From Oscillospiraceae bacterium (lineage in GTDB: Bacteria > Bacillota > Clostridia > Oscillospirales > Ruminococcaceae): DNA of 48,078 nucleotides. Below the pieces are notes generated by a model. The model worked only from the letters and a program-made list of their open reading frames with translations. It was not told where the DNA came from and made no database searches. Shown here piece by piece: positions 9,080 through 17,257 of the stretch (within the stretch, counting starts at the first letter, position 1; the number at the start of each line of letters is the position of its first letter). The stretch lies in contig JAIEDJ010000168.1 of assembly GCA_029068025.1 (NCBI GenBank), positions 1-48,078 on the forward strand, given 5' to 3'. The position numbers and the translations under genes are program-made.

Positions 9080-9983
9080 TTTTGTTCTTTCTCACCTTTC
9101 CCGCAATATCGTCTATGGCGCGTGAATAAGCGCCCTTCCAATCGTTGTTCTCAACGTCGAGCACAACGGTTTTTGCTTTCATCAGCTCCAGAAGATCCAG
9201 CTTTTCGGCGTTGTTCTTTCCCGGAGGATTCAGCTCGTAAAAATACGTTTTCCCGACGCGGGCGCGTTCGCGCTTCTTGCGGTTGAGCAGCCACCACATC
9301 TCTATCTCCGCAAACCCGAACCCAAATCCGAGAATATACAGATCGCCCAGGATAAACGCGTCCGTCCACGCGTCTATCGAATGTTGTTCGCCGTTGTTTT
9401 TCTGCATATTGTAATACGAGCTGCCGCGCTTTTTATTGATGTCGAGTATCTTGCCGAGCAGCGTGCCGTAGTAATAATGCCCGAGTATCATCGAGTCGGG
9501 CTTCCGCGCTTCTCCGTGAATGTGCCAGATCCTCTGCTCAGCGCCGTTGTACATAACGCTGTTGTAGGTATGCAGCATGAAATTCGCTTCACAGCGCTTG
9601 ATCTCGTTTGTGTGCCGTTGACAGCGCTTAAGTACGCTCTCGCTTATTTTGTCCGCGCCGAGAGCGGCGGTCTCCAGCTCGTAGCTGTAGTTTGTGGTAA
9701 GTATCCCGTCAAAGCCTATGCCGAGAAGTCTTTGCAGCAGCGCCAGCTGTTCGGGCGGCTTGTCCGTTCCGAGATCGGCAAGCTGCGCTTTCTTGCTTTT
9801 CAGCGCCTTGTCAACATTATCCTCCGTGACAAGTATCGCCTTGAGCGTTTCGGGACACCGAAGCTCCTCGGCATCGTACCTGTCGGAGTGCTTGTTCACG
9901 GAATTGAGCAGCTCATTCCACGAGTCGCTGTGAAACGCTCTGTTTATGCCGTTCCCGATCAGCAGTATCTGCGGTTTTTTCAT
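9054..9983 (-). CDS. SIR2-like NAD-binding domain protein
   Basis: 309 aa. MKKPQILLIGNG at 9983 follows GGAGGTG. SIR2-like signatures: LLIGNGINR at the N-terminus (nucleotide-binding loop), DGILTTNYSYELE (~95; Asn kept, the usual Asp replaced by Ser), WHIHGEARKPDSMILG (~155, the expected catalytic His region) and LYILGFGFGFAEIE (~220). This resembles the divergent SIR2 domains of NAD-consuming defence proteins more than classical deacetylases, which carry a zinc module; none is visible here. It is first gene of the operon with the macro-domain gene. NADase or ADP-ribosyl-transfer activity is inference. Confidence 0.78.
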   Translation of the reverse strand: MKKPQILLIGNGINRAFHSDSWNELLNSVNKHSDRYDAEELRCPETLKAILVTEDNVDKALKSKKAQLADLGTDKPPEQLALLQRLLGIGFDGILTTNYSYELETAALGADKISESVLKRCQRHTNEIKRCEANFMLHTYNSVMYNGAEQRIWHIHGEARKPDSMILGHYYYGTLLGKILDINKKRGSSYYNMQKNNGEQHSIDAWTDAFILGDLYILGFGFGFAEIEMWWLLNRKKRERARVGKTYFYELNPPGKNNAEKLDLLELMKAKTVVLDVENNDWKGAYSRAIDDIAGKVRKNKNADRDSKK

Positions 9984-10031
9984 AATGCTTTCACCTCCGA
10001 TGCCAAGCCGCCGCATTATTCTTATAATTGA

Positions 10032-10060
10032 ATTTTATCATATCGGAGAAGCAAAGTCAA
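10032..10060 (-). promoter_or_regulatory. promoter of the SIR2-macro operon
   Basis: On the minus strand TTGACT (10055-10060), 17 bp, TAAAAT (10032-10037). It stands right beside a palindromic repeat element. Confidence 0.72.
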
Positions 10061-10066
10061 GACGAT

Positions 10067-10225
10067 ACCGCACAAAAATGTGCGGTCAGACTGTAGAAAA
10101 AGTTCTTTTTCGGGATTCCAAAGGGCAGCGCCCTTTGGCGGGGTGCGGGGCGGAGCCCCGCTATTCTCTCTCCCCTCTCCCCGAGAGGGGTTTTTATACA
10201 AGCTGACCGCACAAAAATGTGCGGT
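10067..10225. repeat. palindrome-flanked repeat element
   Basis: Two identical 20-bp palindromes (ACCGCACA-AAAA-TGTGCGGT) sit at 10067-10086 and 10206-10225. Inside them are inverted arms TCAGACTGTAGAAAAA (10085-10100) and its near complement ending AAGCTGA. The core has GGGCAGCGCCC- and GGGGCGGAGCCCC-type hairpins. The same CAG..TGTA.AAAAA boundary appears near 12185 and 40602, so this is a dispersed non-coding family. Confidence 0.7.
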
Positions 10226-10244
10226 GTTATCACAAAAAAAGCTC

Positions 10245-10273
10245 TTGAAATAATCTGAAAAGTATGTTATAAT
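10245..10273 (+). promoter_or_regulatory. sigma-A promoter of ychF
   Basis: TTGAAA (10245-10250), 17 bp, TATAAT (10268-10273), 45 bp before the ychF start. Confidence 0.8.
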
Positions 10274-10317
10274 AAATATGTATGTTTTTATTAAAATAAA
10301 GGAAGGTATAATATATT

Positions 10318-11412
10318 ATGAAACTTGGAATGGTCGGTCTGCCGAACGTCGGCAAAAGCACCCTGTTCAATGCGCTCACAAACGCGGGCGCTGAATCCGC
10401 GAACTATCCGTTCTGCACTATCGAGCCGAATGTCGGCATAGTTTCCGTTCCAGATGAACGTCTTGACGCTCTCGCAAAGATGTACGATCCCGAGAAGTTC
10501 ACTCCCGCAACGCTGGAGTTCGTCGATATCGCGGGACTTGTCAAGGGCGCATCCAAGGGCGAGGGTCTCGGAAACAAGTTTCTGTCGAATATCCGCGAGG
10601 TGGACGCTATCGTTCATGTCGTCCGCTGCTTTGACGACGACAATATAATCCACGTTGACGGTTCTATCGGCGCGGCGCGTGATATCGAAACCATAAATCT
10701 CGAGCTTATCTTCTCCGATCTGGAGATACTCGAGCGCAGGATCGACCGCGCCAAGAAAGCGCTCAAGGGAGACAAGTCCGTCCAAGCGGAGGTGGACTTC
10801 TTCGAGAATCTGAAGGCACATCTCGAGAACGGAAAGTCCGCGCGCAGCTACGATTATTCCGAAGAGGAGCTATCCATGCTCAAGGATACCCCGCTGCTGT
10901 CCAACAAGCCCGTTATCTACGCCGCGAATCTCTCGGAAGCGGATTTCACCGGGGATATCAACGCGAACGAGCACTATAAAGCCGTATGCGGTATCGCCAA
11001 GGAAGAGAACGCCGAGGTGCTGCCCATATGCGCGCAGATCGAAGCGGAGATCTCAGATATGTCCGACGAGGACAAGGAGATGTTCTTGGCGGATATGAAG
11101 CTCGAATCGTCCGGACTGTCGCGTATAATCAAGACGGGATACCGTATGCTCGGTCTTATCTCGTTCCTGACGGCGGGTCAGCAAGAGGTTCGCGCCTGGA
11201 CGATAACCAAGGGCACCAAAGCACCGCAGGCGGCGGGAAAGATCCACACGGATTTTGAGAAGGGCTTCATCCGCGCTGAGATCGTGTCATTCGACGACCT
11301 GATGAACAGCGGCTCCATGGCGGCGGCAAAGGAAAAGGGTCTGGTGCGGCTCGAGGGCAAGGATTATGTTATGCAGGACGGCGACGTTACGCTGTTCAGA
11401 TTTAATGTATAA
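10318..11412 (+). CDS. ychF: redox-regulated ribosome-binding ATPase YchF
   Basis: 364 aa, the usual length of the family. The Obg-type P-loop GLPNVGKST is near the N-terminus, followed by ANYPFCTIEPNVG, the DIAGLVKGAS switch region, a coiled-coil segment and the C-terminal TGS domain (RAWTITKGTKAPQAAGKIH). YchF hydrolyses ATP rather than GTP and binds ribosomes; it is linked to stress and translation control. GGAAGG lies upstream of the ATG. The NERD gene begins 17 bp after the stop, so the two are probably co-transcribed. Confidence 0.97.
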   Translation: MKLGMVGLPNVGKSTLFNALTNAGAESANYPFCTIEPNVGIVSVPDERLDALAKMYDPEKFTPATLEFVDIAGLVKGASKGEGLGNKFLSNIREVDAIVHVVRCFDDDNIIHVDGSIGAARDIETINLELIFSDLEILERRIDRAKKALKGDKSVQAEVDFFENLKAHLENGKSARSYDYSEEELSMLKDTPLLSNKPVIYAANLSEADFTGDINANEHYKAVCGIAKEENAEVLPICAQIEAEISDMSDEDKEMFLADMKLESSGLSRIIKTGYRMLGLISFLTAGQQEVRAWTITKGTKAPQAAGKIHTDFEKGFIRAEIVSFDDLMNSGSMAAAKEKGLVRLEGKDYVMQDGDVTLFRFNV

Positions 11413-11429
11413 GCGAGGCAGATCAATTC

Positions 11430-12167
11430 ATGAATAAGGTCATTCGCTGCAAAAACACCAACAACGCGCGGCTTGCGGCGCTGCTGGTGGTGCAGGTTTT
11501 TCTCGGAATAAGCCCCGTGCTTATGCTGATCTCGTTTGTCTGGTTCAGACTGTATGAGATGAAGCTTATCGCGATCATCATAATTATTCTTATTTTCCTG
11601 TGCAATGTGGCATACGCTTTTCTCGCACGGCGCTTCAACATTCTTTACAGCGGCGCGCGCGGCGAACGGCAGCTTTATAAGACCGTCCGTCATCTCAGCG
11701 GAAACAATATCATTTTCTGCAATCTGCCGATACGGTATAAACGCGGACGCTCCGAAACGGATATGCTGATAATCAGTCACAGGGGCGTTATCATCATAGA
11801 GGTAAAGAACCATTCCGGAAATATCCAAGGCTCATGGAAGTCCGAGAAATGGCAGCAGCGCAAGTTTTACCGTGACAAAACCGTGGATATAGAGATGGAC
11901 AACCCCATAAAGCAGATGCGCCGCCAGCGCGATATCGTCAAGAGCATACTCAACGCCGCGGGCGAGGACGTGTGGATAGATACCGTGCTGTATTTCTCCA
12001 ACACAAACGCCAAGCTCAGTCTCAATCTGCGGCAGACCGATTATGTATGTCTCGGCAGCCGTGAGCTTATGCACTTTCTGGAGAATTATGACAACGGCGA
12101 GACACTTACAAAGGGACAGATGGAAAAATACGCCAGGATCCTCAACGACGCAAGAAGTCATATCTGA
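11430..12167 (+). CDS. membrane-anchored NERD-domain protein
   Basis: 245 aa. Two hydrophobic segments (~14-35 and ~46-66) precede a NERD domain. Visible NERD motifs are GARGERQLYKTV, IRYKRGRSETDMLIISHRGVIIIEVKNHSG (given here in parts: SETDML, IIIEVKNHSG) and later LYFSNTNAKL. NERD is a nuclease-related fold of the PD-(D/E)xK type; D of ETDML and the E-x-K of EVKNH fit its active site. The cellular role of membrane-bound NERD proteins is poorly known; DNA uptake, repair or defence have been suggested. It follows ychF closely. Confidence 0.85.
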   Translation: MNKVIRCKNTNNARLAALLVVQVFLGISPVLMLISFVWFRLYEMKLIAIIIIILIFLCNVAYAFLARRFNILYSGARGERQLYKTVRHLSGNNIIFCNLPIRYKRGRSETDMLIISHRGVIIIEVKNHSGNIQGSWKSEKWQQRKFYRDKTVDIEMDNPIKQMRRQRDIVKSILNAAGEDVWIDTVLYFSNTNAKLSLNLRQTDYVCLGSRELMHFLENYDNGETLTKGQMEKYARILNDARSHI

Positions 12168-12173
12168 ACCGAA

Positions 12174-12471
12174 TGTGCGGCGTTTCAGCTTGTAGAAAAA
12201 GTTATTTTAGCCAAGAGCCGCGTGCCAAACTTGATCACAAGCACCCAAGCCAAGATCAACAATTCAAACGCGCAGGAGAAATTTCAAAAAGCAGTTCCGC
12301 TCGGCATAGCGCAGCGCGAAGCGCGTAGCGGAGCCGAGTGGGGCTGGCTAGTGCGGTGCGAAGCACCGCACGGTTTTGAAATTTCTTTTAAATAAACAGC
12401 TCATCGTCAACGTTATAAAATCAGCCAAAATCAACATTTTAAAGGCTTATCTACAGTCTGAAACGCCGCAC
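12174..12471. repeat. nested repeat unit with GAAATTTCAAAA arms (copy 1)
   Basis: Outer inverted arms GTGCGGCGTTTCAG..TGTAGA lie at 12174-12195 and 12450-12471. Inside, AGAAATTTCAAAA (12277-12289) pairs perfectly with TTTTGAAATTTCT (12374-12386). Between them are G+C-rich hairpins such as GCGGTGCGAAGCACCGC. This fills the whole NERD-AraC intergenic region; no gene was found in it. Copies 2 and 3 of the same subfamily lie at 40.5-40.8 kb. Confidence 0.8.
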
Positions 12472-12494
12472 GTTGTCCGTGCGGCGTTTTTTTA
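12461..12494. terminator. intrinsic terminator
   Basis: AAACGCCGCACG pairs perfectly with CGTGCGGCGTTT around a TTGTC loop, followed by seven T. It can serve the NERD gene on the plus strand. A near twin sits at 45549-45587. Confidence 0.82.
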
Positions 12495-13186
12495 TTTGTT
12501 TGTTTTAACGGGAACTCTGATCTCGCAGCGATAGCCGTCGGAGCTCATATCTCCGTCGCCGTACGCCTCGATATCCATTTCGTAGGTCGGCTCATAGGAG
12601 GACGACGGGAAAAATTCCGTGCAGATCCTGTGCCACAGCTCCTGTATCGCCTTGGGCATTGCCCCTGTGCAGGGAAACACAACCCATGTACGCTCGGGTA
12701 TCTCGTTCACCGTAAATCCCTCGGGTACGGGTGAGCTGCCGTCATACTTCACCGCAATGGAATAGTCAAATGTCGATTCGTCCTTGTGCGGGTTGGCATA
12801 GCAGATCCCGAAAATATTGGTTTTGTCGCTTGCCGCGGCAAGCAGCTTTGATACCGTTCCATCCTTGTGAGCGCGTTCCCAGAATTCGGGAATGGTGTTG
12901 TTGTTTTGGTTCCCGCTTATCGAGTGGACCTCCCGCTTCTCCATCACCTTAAACGCGTCCATCTTAACGATTTTGTAGTCCATAATTTCTCCGCCTTTCA
13001 TTGAAACAGTAACGGAGAGCTGCGCGAAGGACTTTATCGGAGCGCCGCCGCGCACTGCCGAGGGAGTCGAACCGTGAAATTTTGTGAATGCTCTTGTAAA
13101 TCCCTCAGAAGTATCGTAGCCGTACTTCAACGCTATGTCGATGATCTTGTTGTCCGCGACCGCTGAAAGCTCCTTATCCAGTCCAT
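12492..13186 (-). pseudogene. decayed AraC-type regulator with GyrI-like effector domain
   Basis: An ATG at 13186 with GGAGGGAG reads MDWIRSF, the normal start of these regulators. Immediately after, the homologous reading continues in another frame as LSAVADNKIIDIALKYGYD, the second helix-turn-helix. About 65-70 residues of the first HTH are missing and the frame is shifted, so full-length protein cannot be made. The remainder (FTRAFTKFHGSTPSAVR) and the GyrI-like ligand-binding domain are intact. MDYKIVKMDAFKVMEK at 12983 has GGAG upstream, so the 163-residue effector domain may still be made alone. A MITE-like element ends 19 bp before the start codon and may be linked to the damage. Confidence 0.78.
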
Positions 13187-13204
13187 CGCTCTCCCTCCGT
13201 TCAA

Positions 13205-13361
13205 TTGATCCGCTAATTAAATTTTTCCTGCAATACTCGCCCTAAATCGAAAATCTCTGCGTCAAAGCTCCTTGCAGTACATACAGTACAGCGGTGTCGC
13301 TTTTCCTTGAGCTTTTCGATTTATGGCTTCGTCTTTTGGAAACATTTAATTAGCGGATCAA
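13205..13361. mobile_element. MITE-like element 1
   Basis: 157 bp bounded by perfect 18-bp inverted repeats starting TTGATCCGCTAATTAAAT (13205-13222 and 13344-13361). It has no coding capacity. The interior contains GTACATACAGTAC, which is found inverted in the two similar elements at 15.6 and 18.9 kb. No convincing target duplication was seen. Confidence 0.8.
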
Positions 13362-13379
13362 TAATTGCATTATAGCATA

Positions 13380-14363
13380 TCAGACGGAAGGCTTCCCGAC
13401 ATTTTTTGTTTTCTTAGGACAGGTCGGACAGCTTGAACGGGAAGGGCGCACACCGCCCACAGCAGAACGATACAGTCTGCGAACTGCCTGCTTGCAGCTC
13501 TTTCCGAGCTTTAAGCTATTGTCGCGCCGCTTGCAGCCTACCAGCATCGGCAAAACGATACAGCCGATCTTGATACCCTGAAAACGGAACGGCCATTTAT
13601 ATTTCTCATAGGCGTTTTCTTCGTCAAGGAACTCGCGTATGCCGCCATATGCATTGATATACTTAAATACCTTTTTCGGAGTTATGGTGCCTGTTATGCT
13701 GCCGCTGTGCTGAACGTAGTTGTACAAAACTCCGCTCACCACAGCGATCTTCTTCGAGTGATAAAACAATCTCGGGGTGGTGTACATATCCTCATAGATC
13801 TTGCCGGCCGGATACCTGATGTTATGATCCATAAACAGGCTGCGCCGATAAAGCTTGTTCCATGCGAAGTTGCGGATGGTGATATCGAGCAGCAGCGATC
13901 TCAGCATCTTGTGCGCTGTGAATGCTCCCGTGCGATGGTGAAGGATCCCGTCCAGACCGCTCGGGACTCCGCGCTCGTTAACGGTGCGAAAGTTGCAGCA
14001 GACTATATCCGCGTCCGAGCTTTCGGCGGCGCGATGCATCATTGAGATGTATCGCCTGTCAACAAAATCGTCACTGTCGGTAAACATCACATATTTTCCG
14101 CACGCATACTCAAGACCGGTATTCCGCGCGGCGGACAAACCGCCGTTCTCACGGGAATATACTTTGACGATATCATAGCGTGCCGCGATGGCCTCAACGA
14201 TCTTCAGACTGTCATCCGTTGAACCGTCATTCACTACGATTATTTCATAGCTGCGGTCGAAATCCTGTTCGATCAGTGATCTTAAACAACGCTTAACATA
14301 CTTTGATGTGTTGTAAACCGGTACTATAATACTGACTTCTGGTGGTGCAATATTGTTTTTCAT
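13380..14363 (-). CDS. family 2 glycosyltransferase
   Basis: 327 aa. GT-A fold signatures: VSIIVPVYNTSKYVKRCL, IIVVNDGSTDDS (~42), GGLSAARNTGLE, and FTDSDDFVD (DxD metal site, ~95). Such enzymes transfer a sugar from a nucleotide donor to a surface polymer or lipid. No strong membrane helix is evident; a weakly hydrophobic stretch (IGCIVLPMLVG) lies near residue 275. The start has AAGGAG 14 nt upstream. It lies 21 bp after galE on the same strand, so galE may supply its UDP-galactose. The last ~25 residues (RPSRSSCPTCPKK) look unlike the family and could come from a 3' frameshift next to the MITE-like element. Confidence 0.9.
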   Translation of the reverse strand: MKNNIAPPEVSIIVPVYNTSKYVKRCLRSLIEQDFDRSYEIIVVNDGSTDDSLKIVEAIAARYDIVKVYSRENGGLSAARNTGLEYACGKYVMFTDSDDFVDRRYISMMHRAAESSDADIVCCNFRTVNERGVPSGLDGILHHRTGAFTAHKMLRSLLLDITIRNFAWNKLYRRSLFMDHNIRYPAGKIYEDMYTTPRLFYHSKKIAVVSGVLYNYVQHSGSITGTITPKKVFKYINAYGGIREFLDEENAYEKYKWPFRFQGIKIGCIVLPMLVGCKRRDNSLKLGKSCKQAVRRLYRSAVGGVRPSRSSCPTCPKKTKNVGKPSV

Positions 14364-14384
14364 AACGGAATTTATAGCTCCTTA

Positions 14385-15371
14385 TTAAATATAGCCGCGA
14401 GGATGATCCTTATGCCACTTCCACGCGCTTGCAATGATCTCTTCAAGCGAATCATGACCGGGTTTCCAGCCGAGGATCTTTTTTGCTTTTTCGCTTGAAG
14501 CAACTAATCTTGCGGGGTCGCCGGGACGGCGCTGAGCTTCTACCGCGGGTATCGCATGACCCGTAACCCTGCGCGCGGTATCAATGACCTCGCGAACGGA
14601 GTGACCAACACCGTTACCAAGATTGAAAATGTCGCTTTCTCCGCCGTTCATCAGATATTTCACCGCCAGGATATGCGCGTCTGCAAGATCGGTAACATGA
14701 ATATAATCACGTATACAAGTCCCGTCGGGCGTGTCGTAATCTGTTCCGAAAACGGAAATGCTTTCGCGCTGTCCGTTAGGCACCTGCAATATAAGCGGTA
14801 TCAGATGACTTTCGGGATCGTGCGCTTCGCCGATCTTACCGTCAGCGTCCGCGCCGCAGGCGTTGAAATAACGCAGTGAAACATAACGAAGACCATGCGC
14901 CTTTGCCGTCCAATAGAACATCTTCTCCATAGCGAGCTTGGTCTCGCCATAGGTGTTGGTCGGACAAGCCGGATCGCTTTCAAGTATCGGTATGCTCTTA
15001 GGCTCGCCGTATGTAGCAGCCGTCGACGAGAACACGATCTTGTCAACGCCGTTCTTCACCATCGCTTCAAGCAGCACCTTCGTGCCGCATAAATTGTTGT
15101 CGTAATATTTCAGCGGATCGGTCATACTCTCTCCAACCAGGGAAAACGCCGCGAAATGTATGACCGCGTCCGGCTTTTCTGACTTGAACAGCTTGTCCAG
15201 AAATCCAAAGTCGTGCAGATCGCCCTTTTGGAATACCGCGCCCTTCGGCACAGCCGCCAGATGTCCCGTGGAAAGATTATCCGCAACAATAACCTCGCTG
15301 CCCGCACGGACGAGCTCCAAAGCGGTGTGAGATCCGATATAGCCCGCACCGCCCAAAACCAAAACTTTCAT
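14385..15371 (-). CDS. galE: UDP-glucose 4-epimerase
   Basis: 328 aa, typical length. Extended short-chain dehydrogenase: GGAGYIGSH NAD-binding loop at the N-terminus, GDLHD, SSTAATYGEP catalytic Ser region, YGETKLAMEK (YxxxK), and RYFNACGAD. It interconverts UDP-glucose and UDP-galactose, feeding galactose use and cell-surface glycans. AGAGG precedes the ATG. It is the first gene of a unit with the glycosyltransferase. Confidence 0.97.
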   Translation of the reverse strand: MKVLVLGGAGYIGSHTALELVRAGSEVIVADNLSTGHLAAVPKGAVFQKGDLHDFGFLDKLFKSEKPDAVIHFAAFSLVGESMTDPLKYYDNNLCGTKVLLEAMVKNGVDKIVFSSTAATYGEPKSIPILESDPACPTNTYGETKLAMEKMFYWTAKAHGLRYVSLRYFNACGADADGKIGEAHDPESHLIPLILQVPNGQRESISVFGTDYDTPDGTCIRDYIHVTDLADAHILAVKYLMNGGESDIFNLGNGVGHSVREVIDTARRVTGHAIPAVEAQRRPGDPARLVASSEKAKKILGWKPGHDSLEEIIASAWKWHKDHPRGYI

Positions 15372-15548
15372 AATAACCTCTTTTGTTAGATATAATTATA
15401 TTTTATGTCAACGCAGTAAAAGCCCGAAAAAAGGCTTTTTGCTGTATTGCTTTGGATCCGGTCTTATCGATCCGGCAGCATCGGCATTATCAAACGCCTT
15501 TTGATCGATCTGATCTTCATATACGGCTTTTATATACATCTAATTTAT

Positions 15549-15576
15549 ATTATAGCATAATATATGAAAAAGTCAA
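15549..15576 (-). promoter_or_regulatory. probable promoter of galE unit with ~170-nt leader
   Basis: On the minus strand TTGACT (15571-15576), 16 bp, TATAAT (15549-15554). The leader holds a hairpin AAAAGCC/GGCTTTT (about 15420-15441) and a possible 43-codon small ORF without an obvious ribosome site. An attenuator is possible but not shown. Confidence 0.6.
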
Positions 15577-15594
15577 GTTTTTTTACACATTTTG

Positions 15595-15787
15595 TTAGGA
15601 GTCTGCTTAGTATCCCGCCGTGCGCAGATCGCGCAGCAGATTTTTCGCCGATGTACTGTATGTACGCATTATGCCTTCGGCAAAAAGCTCAAGAAAAATT
15701 GCCTAAGTACGGCGGAAAAGCGTTTTGCGCACAGCGCATAATGCGTGCGGGCGAGATGTGTGCGACGAGATACTAAACAGGCTCTAA
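15595..15787. mobile_element. MITE-like element 2
   Basis: About 193 bp with imperfect inverted ends TTAGGAGTCTGCTTAGTATC (15595-15614) and GATACTAAACAGGCTCTAA (15769-15787). The core GTACTGTATGTACGCATTAT is shared almost exactly with the element at 18.9 kb. Non-coding. Between 15788 and the pyrE promoter I see nothing further. Confidence 0.72.
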
Positions 15788-16012
15788 GAAAGCGCCGCGC
15801 AAAGCTCCTTTGGCAGCCGACAGACAAGTTTTTCATCTAATCGTACAACGAGAACGAATTGCGCAGGCTGATGTGAAGGATTCAAGCATATGTCATACAC
15901 CCACCGTCACGCTATCTTTGTATGATGCTGTTTTAAAGCGGCATATCGCAAAATTTGTGCAATATTACCTTAAAAATTGGACATTTTATCGAATATTTTT
16001 TTGAAAAAACAC

Positions 16013-16041
16013 TTGCAAAATCCGGAAAGATGTGTTATACT
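16013..16041 (+). promoter_or_regulatory. promoter of pyrE
   Basis: TTGCAA (16013-16018), 17 bp, TATACT (16036-16041). The leader is about 58 nt and shows no obvious PyrR-type attenuator. Confidence 0.72.
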
Positions 16042-16105
16042 GTATGTGTAAAACTATCTTAAATGCGAAAGAACCGAAATTCTCGGGAGAGAGGATCGTC
16101 TATCA

Positions 16106-16762
16106 ATGACATACAAAGAAAGCTTTATCAAATTTATGGTTGACAGCGGCGTATTGAAATTCGGAGAGTTCACGCTGAAAAGCGGAAGGATCGCACCCTA
16201 TTTCATAAACTGCGGCAACTATAAGACCGGTTCTCAGCTCGCAAAGCTCGGCGAATATTACGCCGAATGTATAAACGAGCACGGACTTAAGCCCGACACG
16301 CTGTTCGGTCCCGCTTACAAGGGCATTCCGCTTTCGGTGGCTGCCTGCGCGGCTTTGTACGGCAAGTTCGGGATGGACTGCAACTACTGCTTTGACCGCA
16401 AGGAGGTCAAGGATCACGGCGAGGGCGGAATGTTCGTCGGAAAAACTCTCGAGGACGGCGAAAAGGTCGTTATCATTGAGGACGTTATGACGAGCGGAAA
16501 GGCCTTGCGCGAGGTTCTGCCAAAGCTCCAAAGCTCGGCAAAGGTCAGCATTGAAGGTATGGTCATTACCGTTGACCGCGCGGAAAAGGGACTTACATCT
16601 GATAAGTCTGCGGTCAGCGAGGTGTTCGAGGAATTCGGCGTTAAGGTATATTCGATAGTTGACATCAACGACATCATCAAGGCGCTTGAGGACGGAGTTA
16701 TCCCGGGCGCGGAGTACGTTGACAAGATGAAGGAATACCGTAAACTGTACGGCGCTGAGTGA
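16106..16762 (+). CDS. pyrE: orotate phosphoribosyltransferase
   Basis: 218 aa. It joins orotate and PRPP to give OMP in pyrimidine synthesis. The PRPP-binding loop VVIIEDVMTSGKALRE is near residue 125-140; FTLKSGRIAPYFINCG and FGPAYKGIPLSVA are also typical. GGAGAGAGG lies upstream of the ATG. It stands alone among pyr genes here and is followed 39 bp later by a small lipoprotein gene. Confidence 0.96.
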   Translation: MTYKESFIKFMVDSGVLKFGEFTLKSGRIAPYFINCGNYKTGSQLAKLGEYYAECINEHGLKPDTLFGPAYKGIPLSVAACAALYGKFGMDCNYCFDRKEVKDHGEGGMFVGKTLEDGEKVVIIEDVMTSGKALREVLPKLQSSAKVSIEGMVITVDRAEKGLTSDKSAVSEVFEEFGVKVYSIVDINDIIKALEDGVIPGAEYVDKMKEYRKLYGAE

Positions 16763-16801
16763 TGCTTGAACAAATGTGGACAAAGGTCGGGTGAAGACAA
16801 A

Positions 16802-17218
16802 ATGTTTCGCAAAATCTTAACAGAATCGGTGCTTGCTGTGCTTATGGCTGCGGCTTTGACCGGTTGTGCCGGATCTGCGCGGAAAAATGAAGTTACGGGA
16901 ACGAATTTTGTCTATGAAAAGGACGGTTTTCCCGATGAATTCGGGATACGGATCGACGACAACGGAACATTCACGTATTACGAGGGCGCTTTCAGCAGCT
17001 ATGTCGGAACGGGAAGCTGGAAACGCAGCGGTGATGTGCTGATACTGCGCGAACGGGACTATTCCTCTGCTTCCGAAAAGGTGAGACACACCTACCGCTT
17101 TAAGATTGAAGACGGCAATTTGAGCTTTATTTCCGACGGTTCGGACAATTTCATGTTTATCAATGTTTCCGACGGGGAACGTTTTATAAAAAAGGATACA
17201 TTATCGTATTATATGTAA
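16802..17218 (+). CDS. small lipoprotein of unknown function
   Basis: 138 aa. The ATG at 16802 is preferred to an upstream TTG because it gives a complete lipoprotein signal: MFRKILTES, hydrophobic stretch, lipobox LTGC near residue 21. The mature part is predicted beta-rich (GTFTYYEGAF, GTGSWKRSGDVLILRE, RYRFKIEDG-like strands), like a small lipocalin-type or copper-resistance-like barrel. It probably sits on the outer face of the membrane. Function unknown. Confidence 0.75.
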   Translation: MFRKILTESVLAVLMAAALTGCAGSARKNEVTGTNFVYEKDGFPDEFGIRIDDNGTFTYYEGAFSSYVGTGSWKRSGDVLILRERDYSSASEKVRHTYRFKIEDGNLSFISDGSDNFMFINVSDGERFIKKDTLSYYM

Positions 17219-17257
17219 ACGCAATGTTTACTTAAATTTATCAGAGAGGTGATAGTT

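Noticed and set aside
15383..15598. 71-codon plus-strand open frame upstream of galE
   Set aside because: No ribosome site; the region is better explained as the galE leader and promoter on the other strand.
16103..16783. 226-codon minus-strand open frame
   Set aside because: Antisense to pyrE, which carries clear catalytic motifs.
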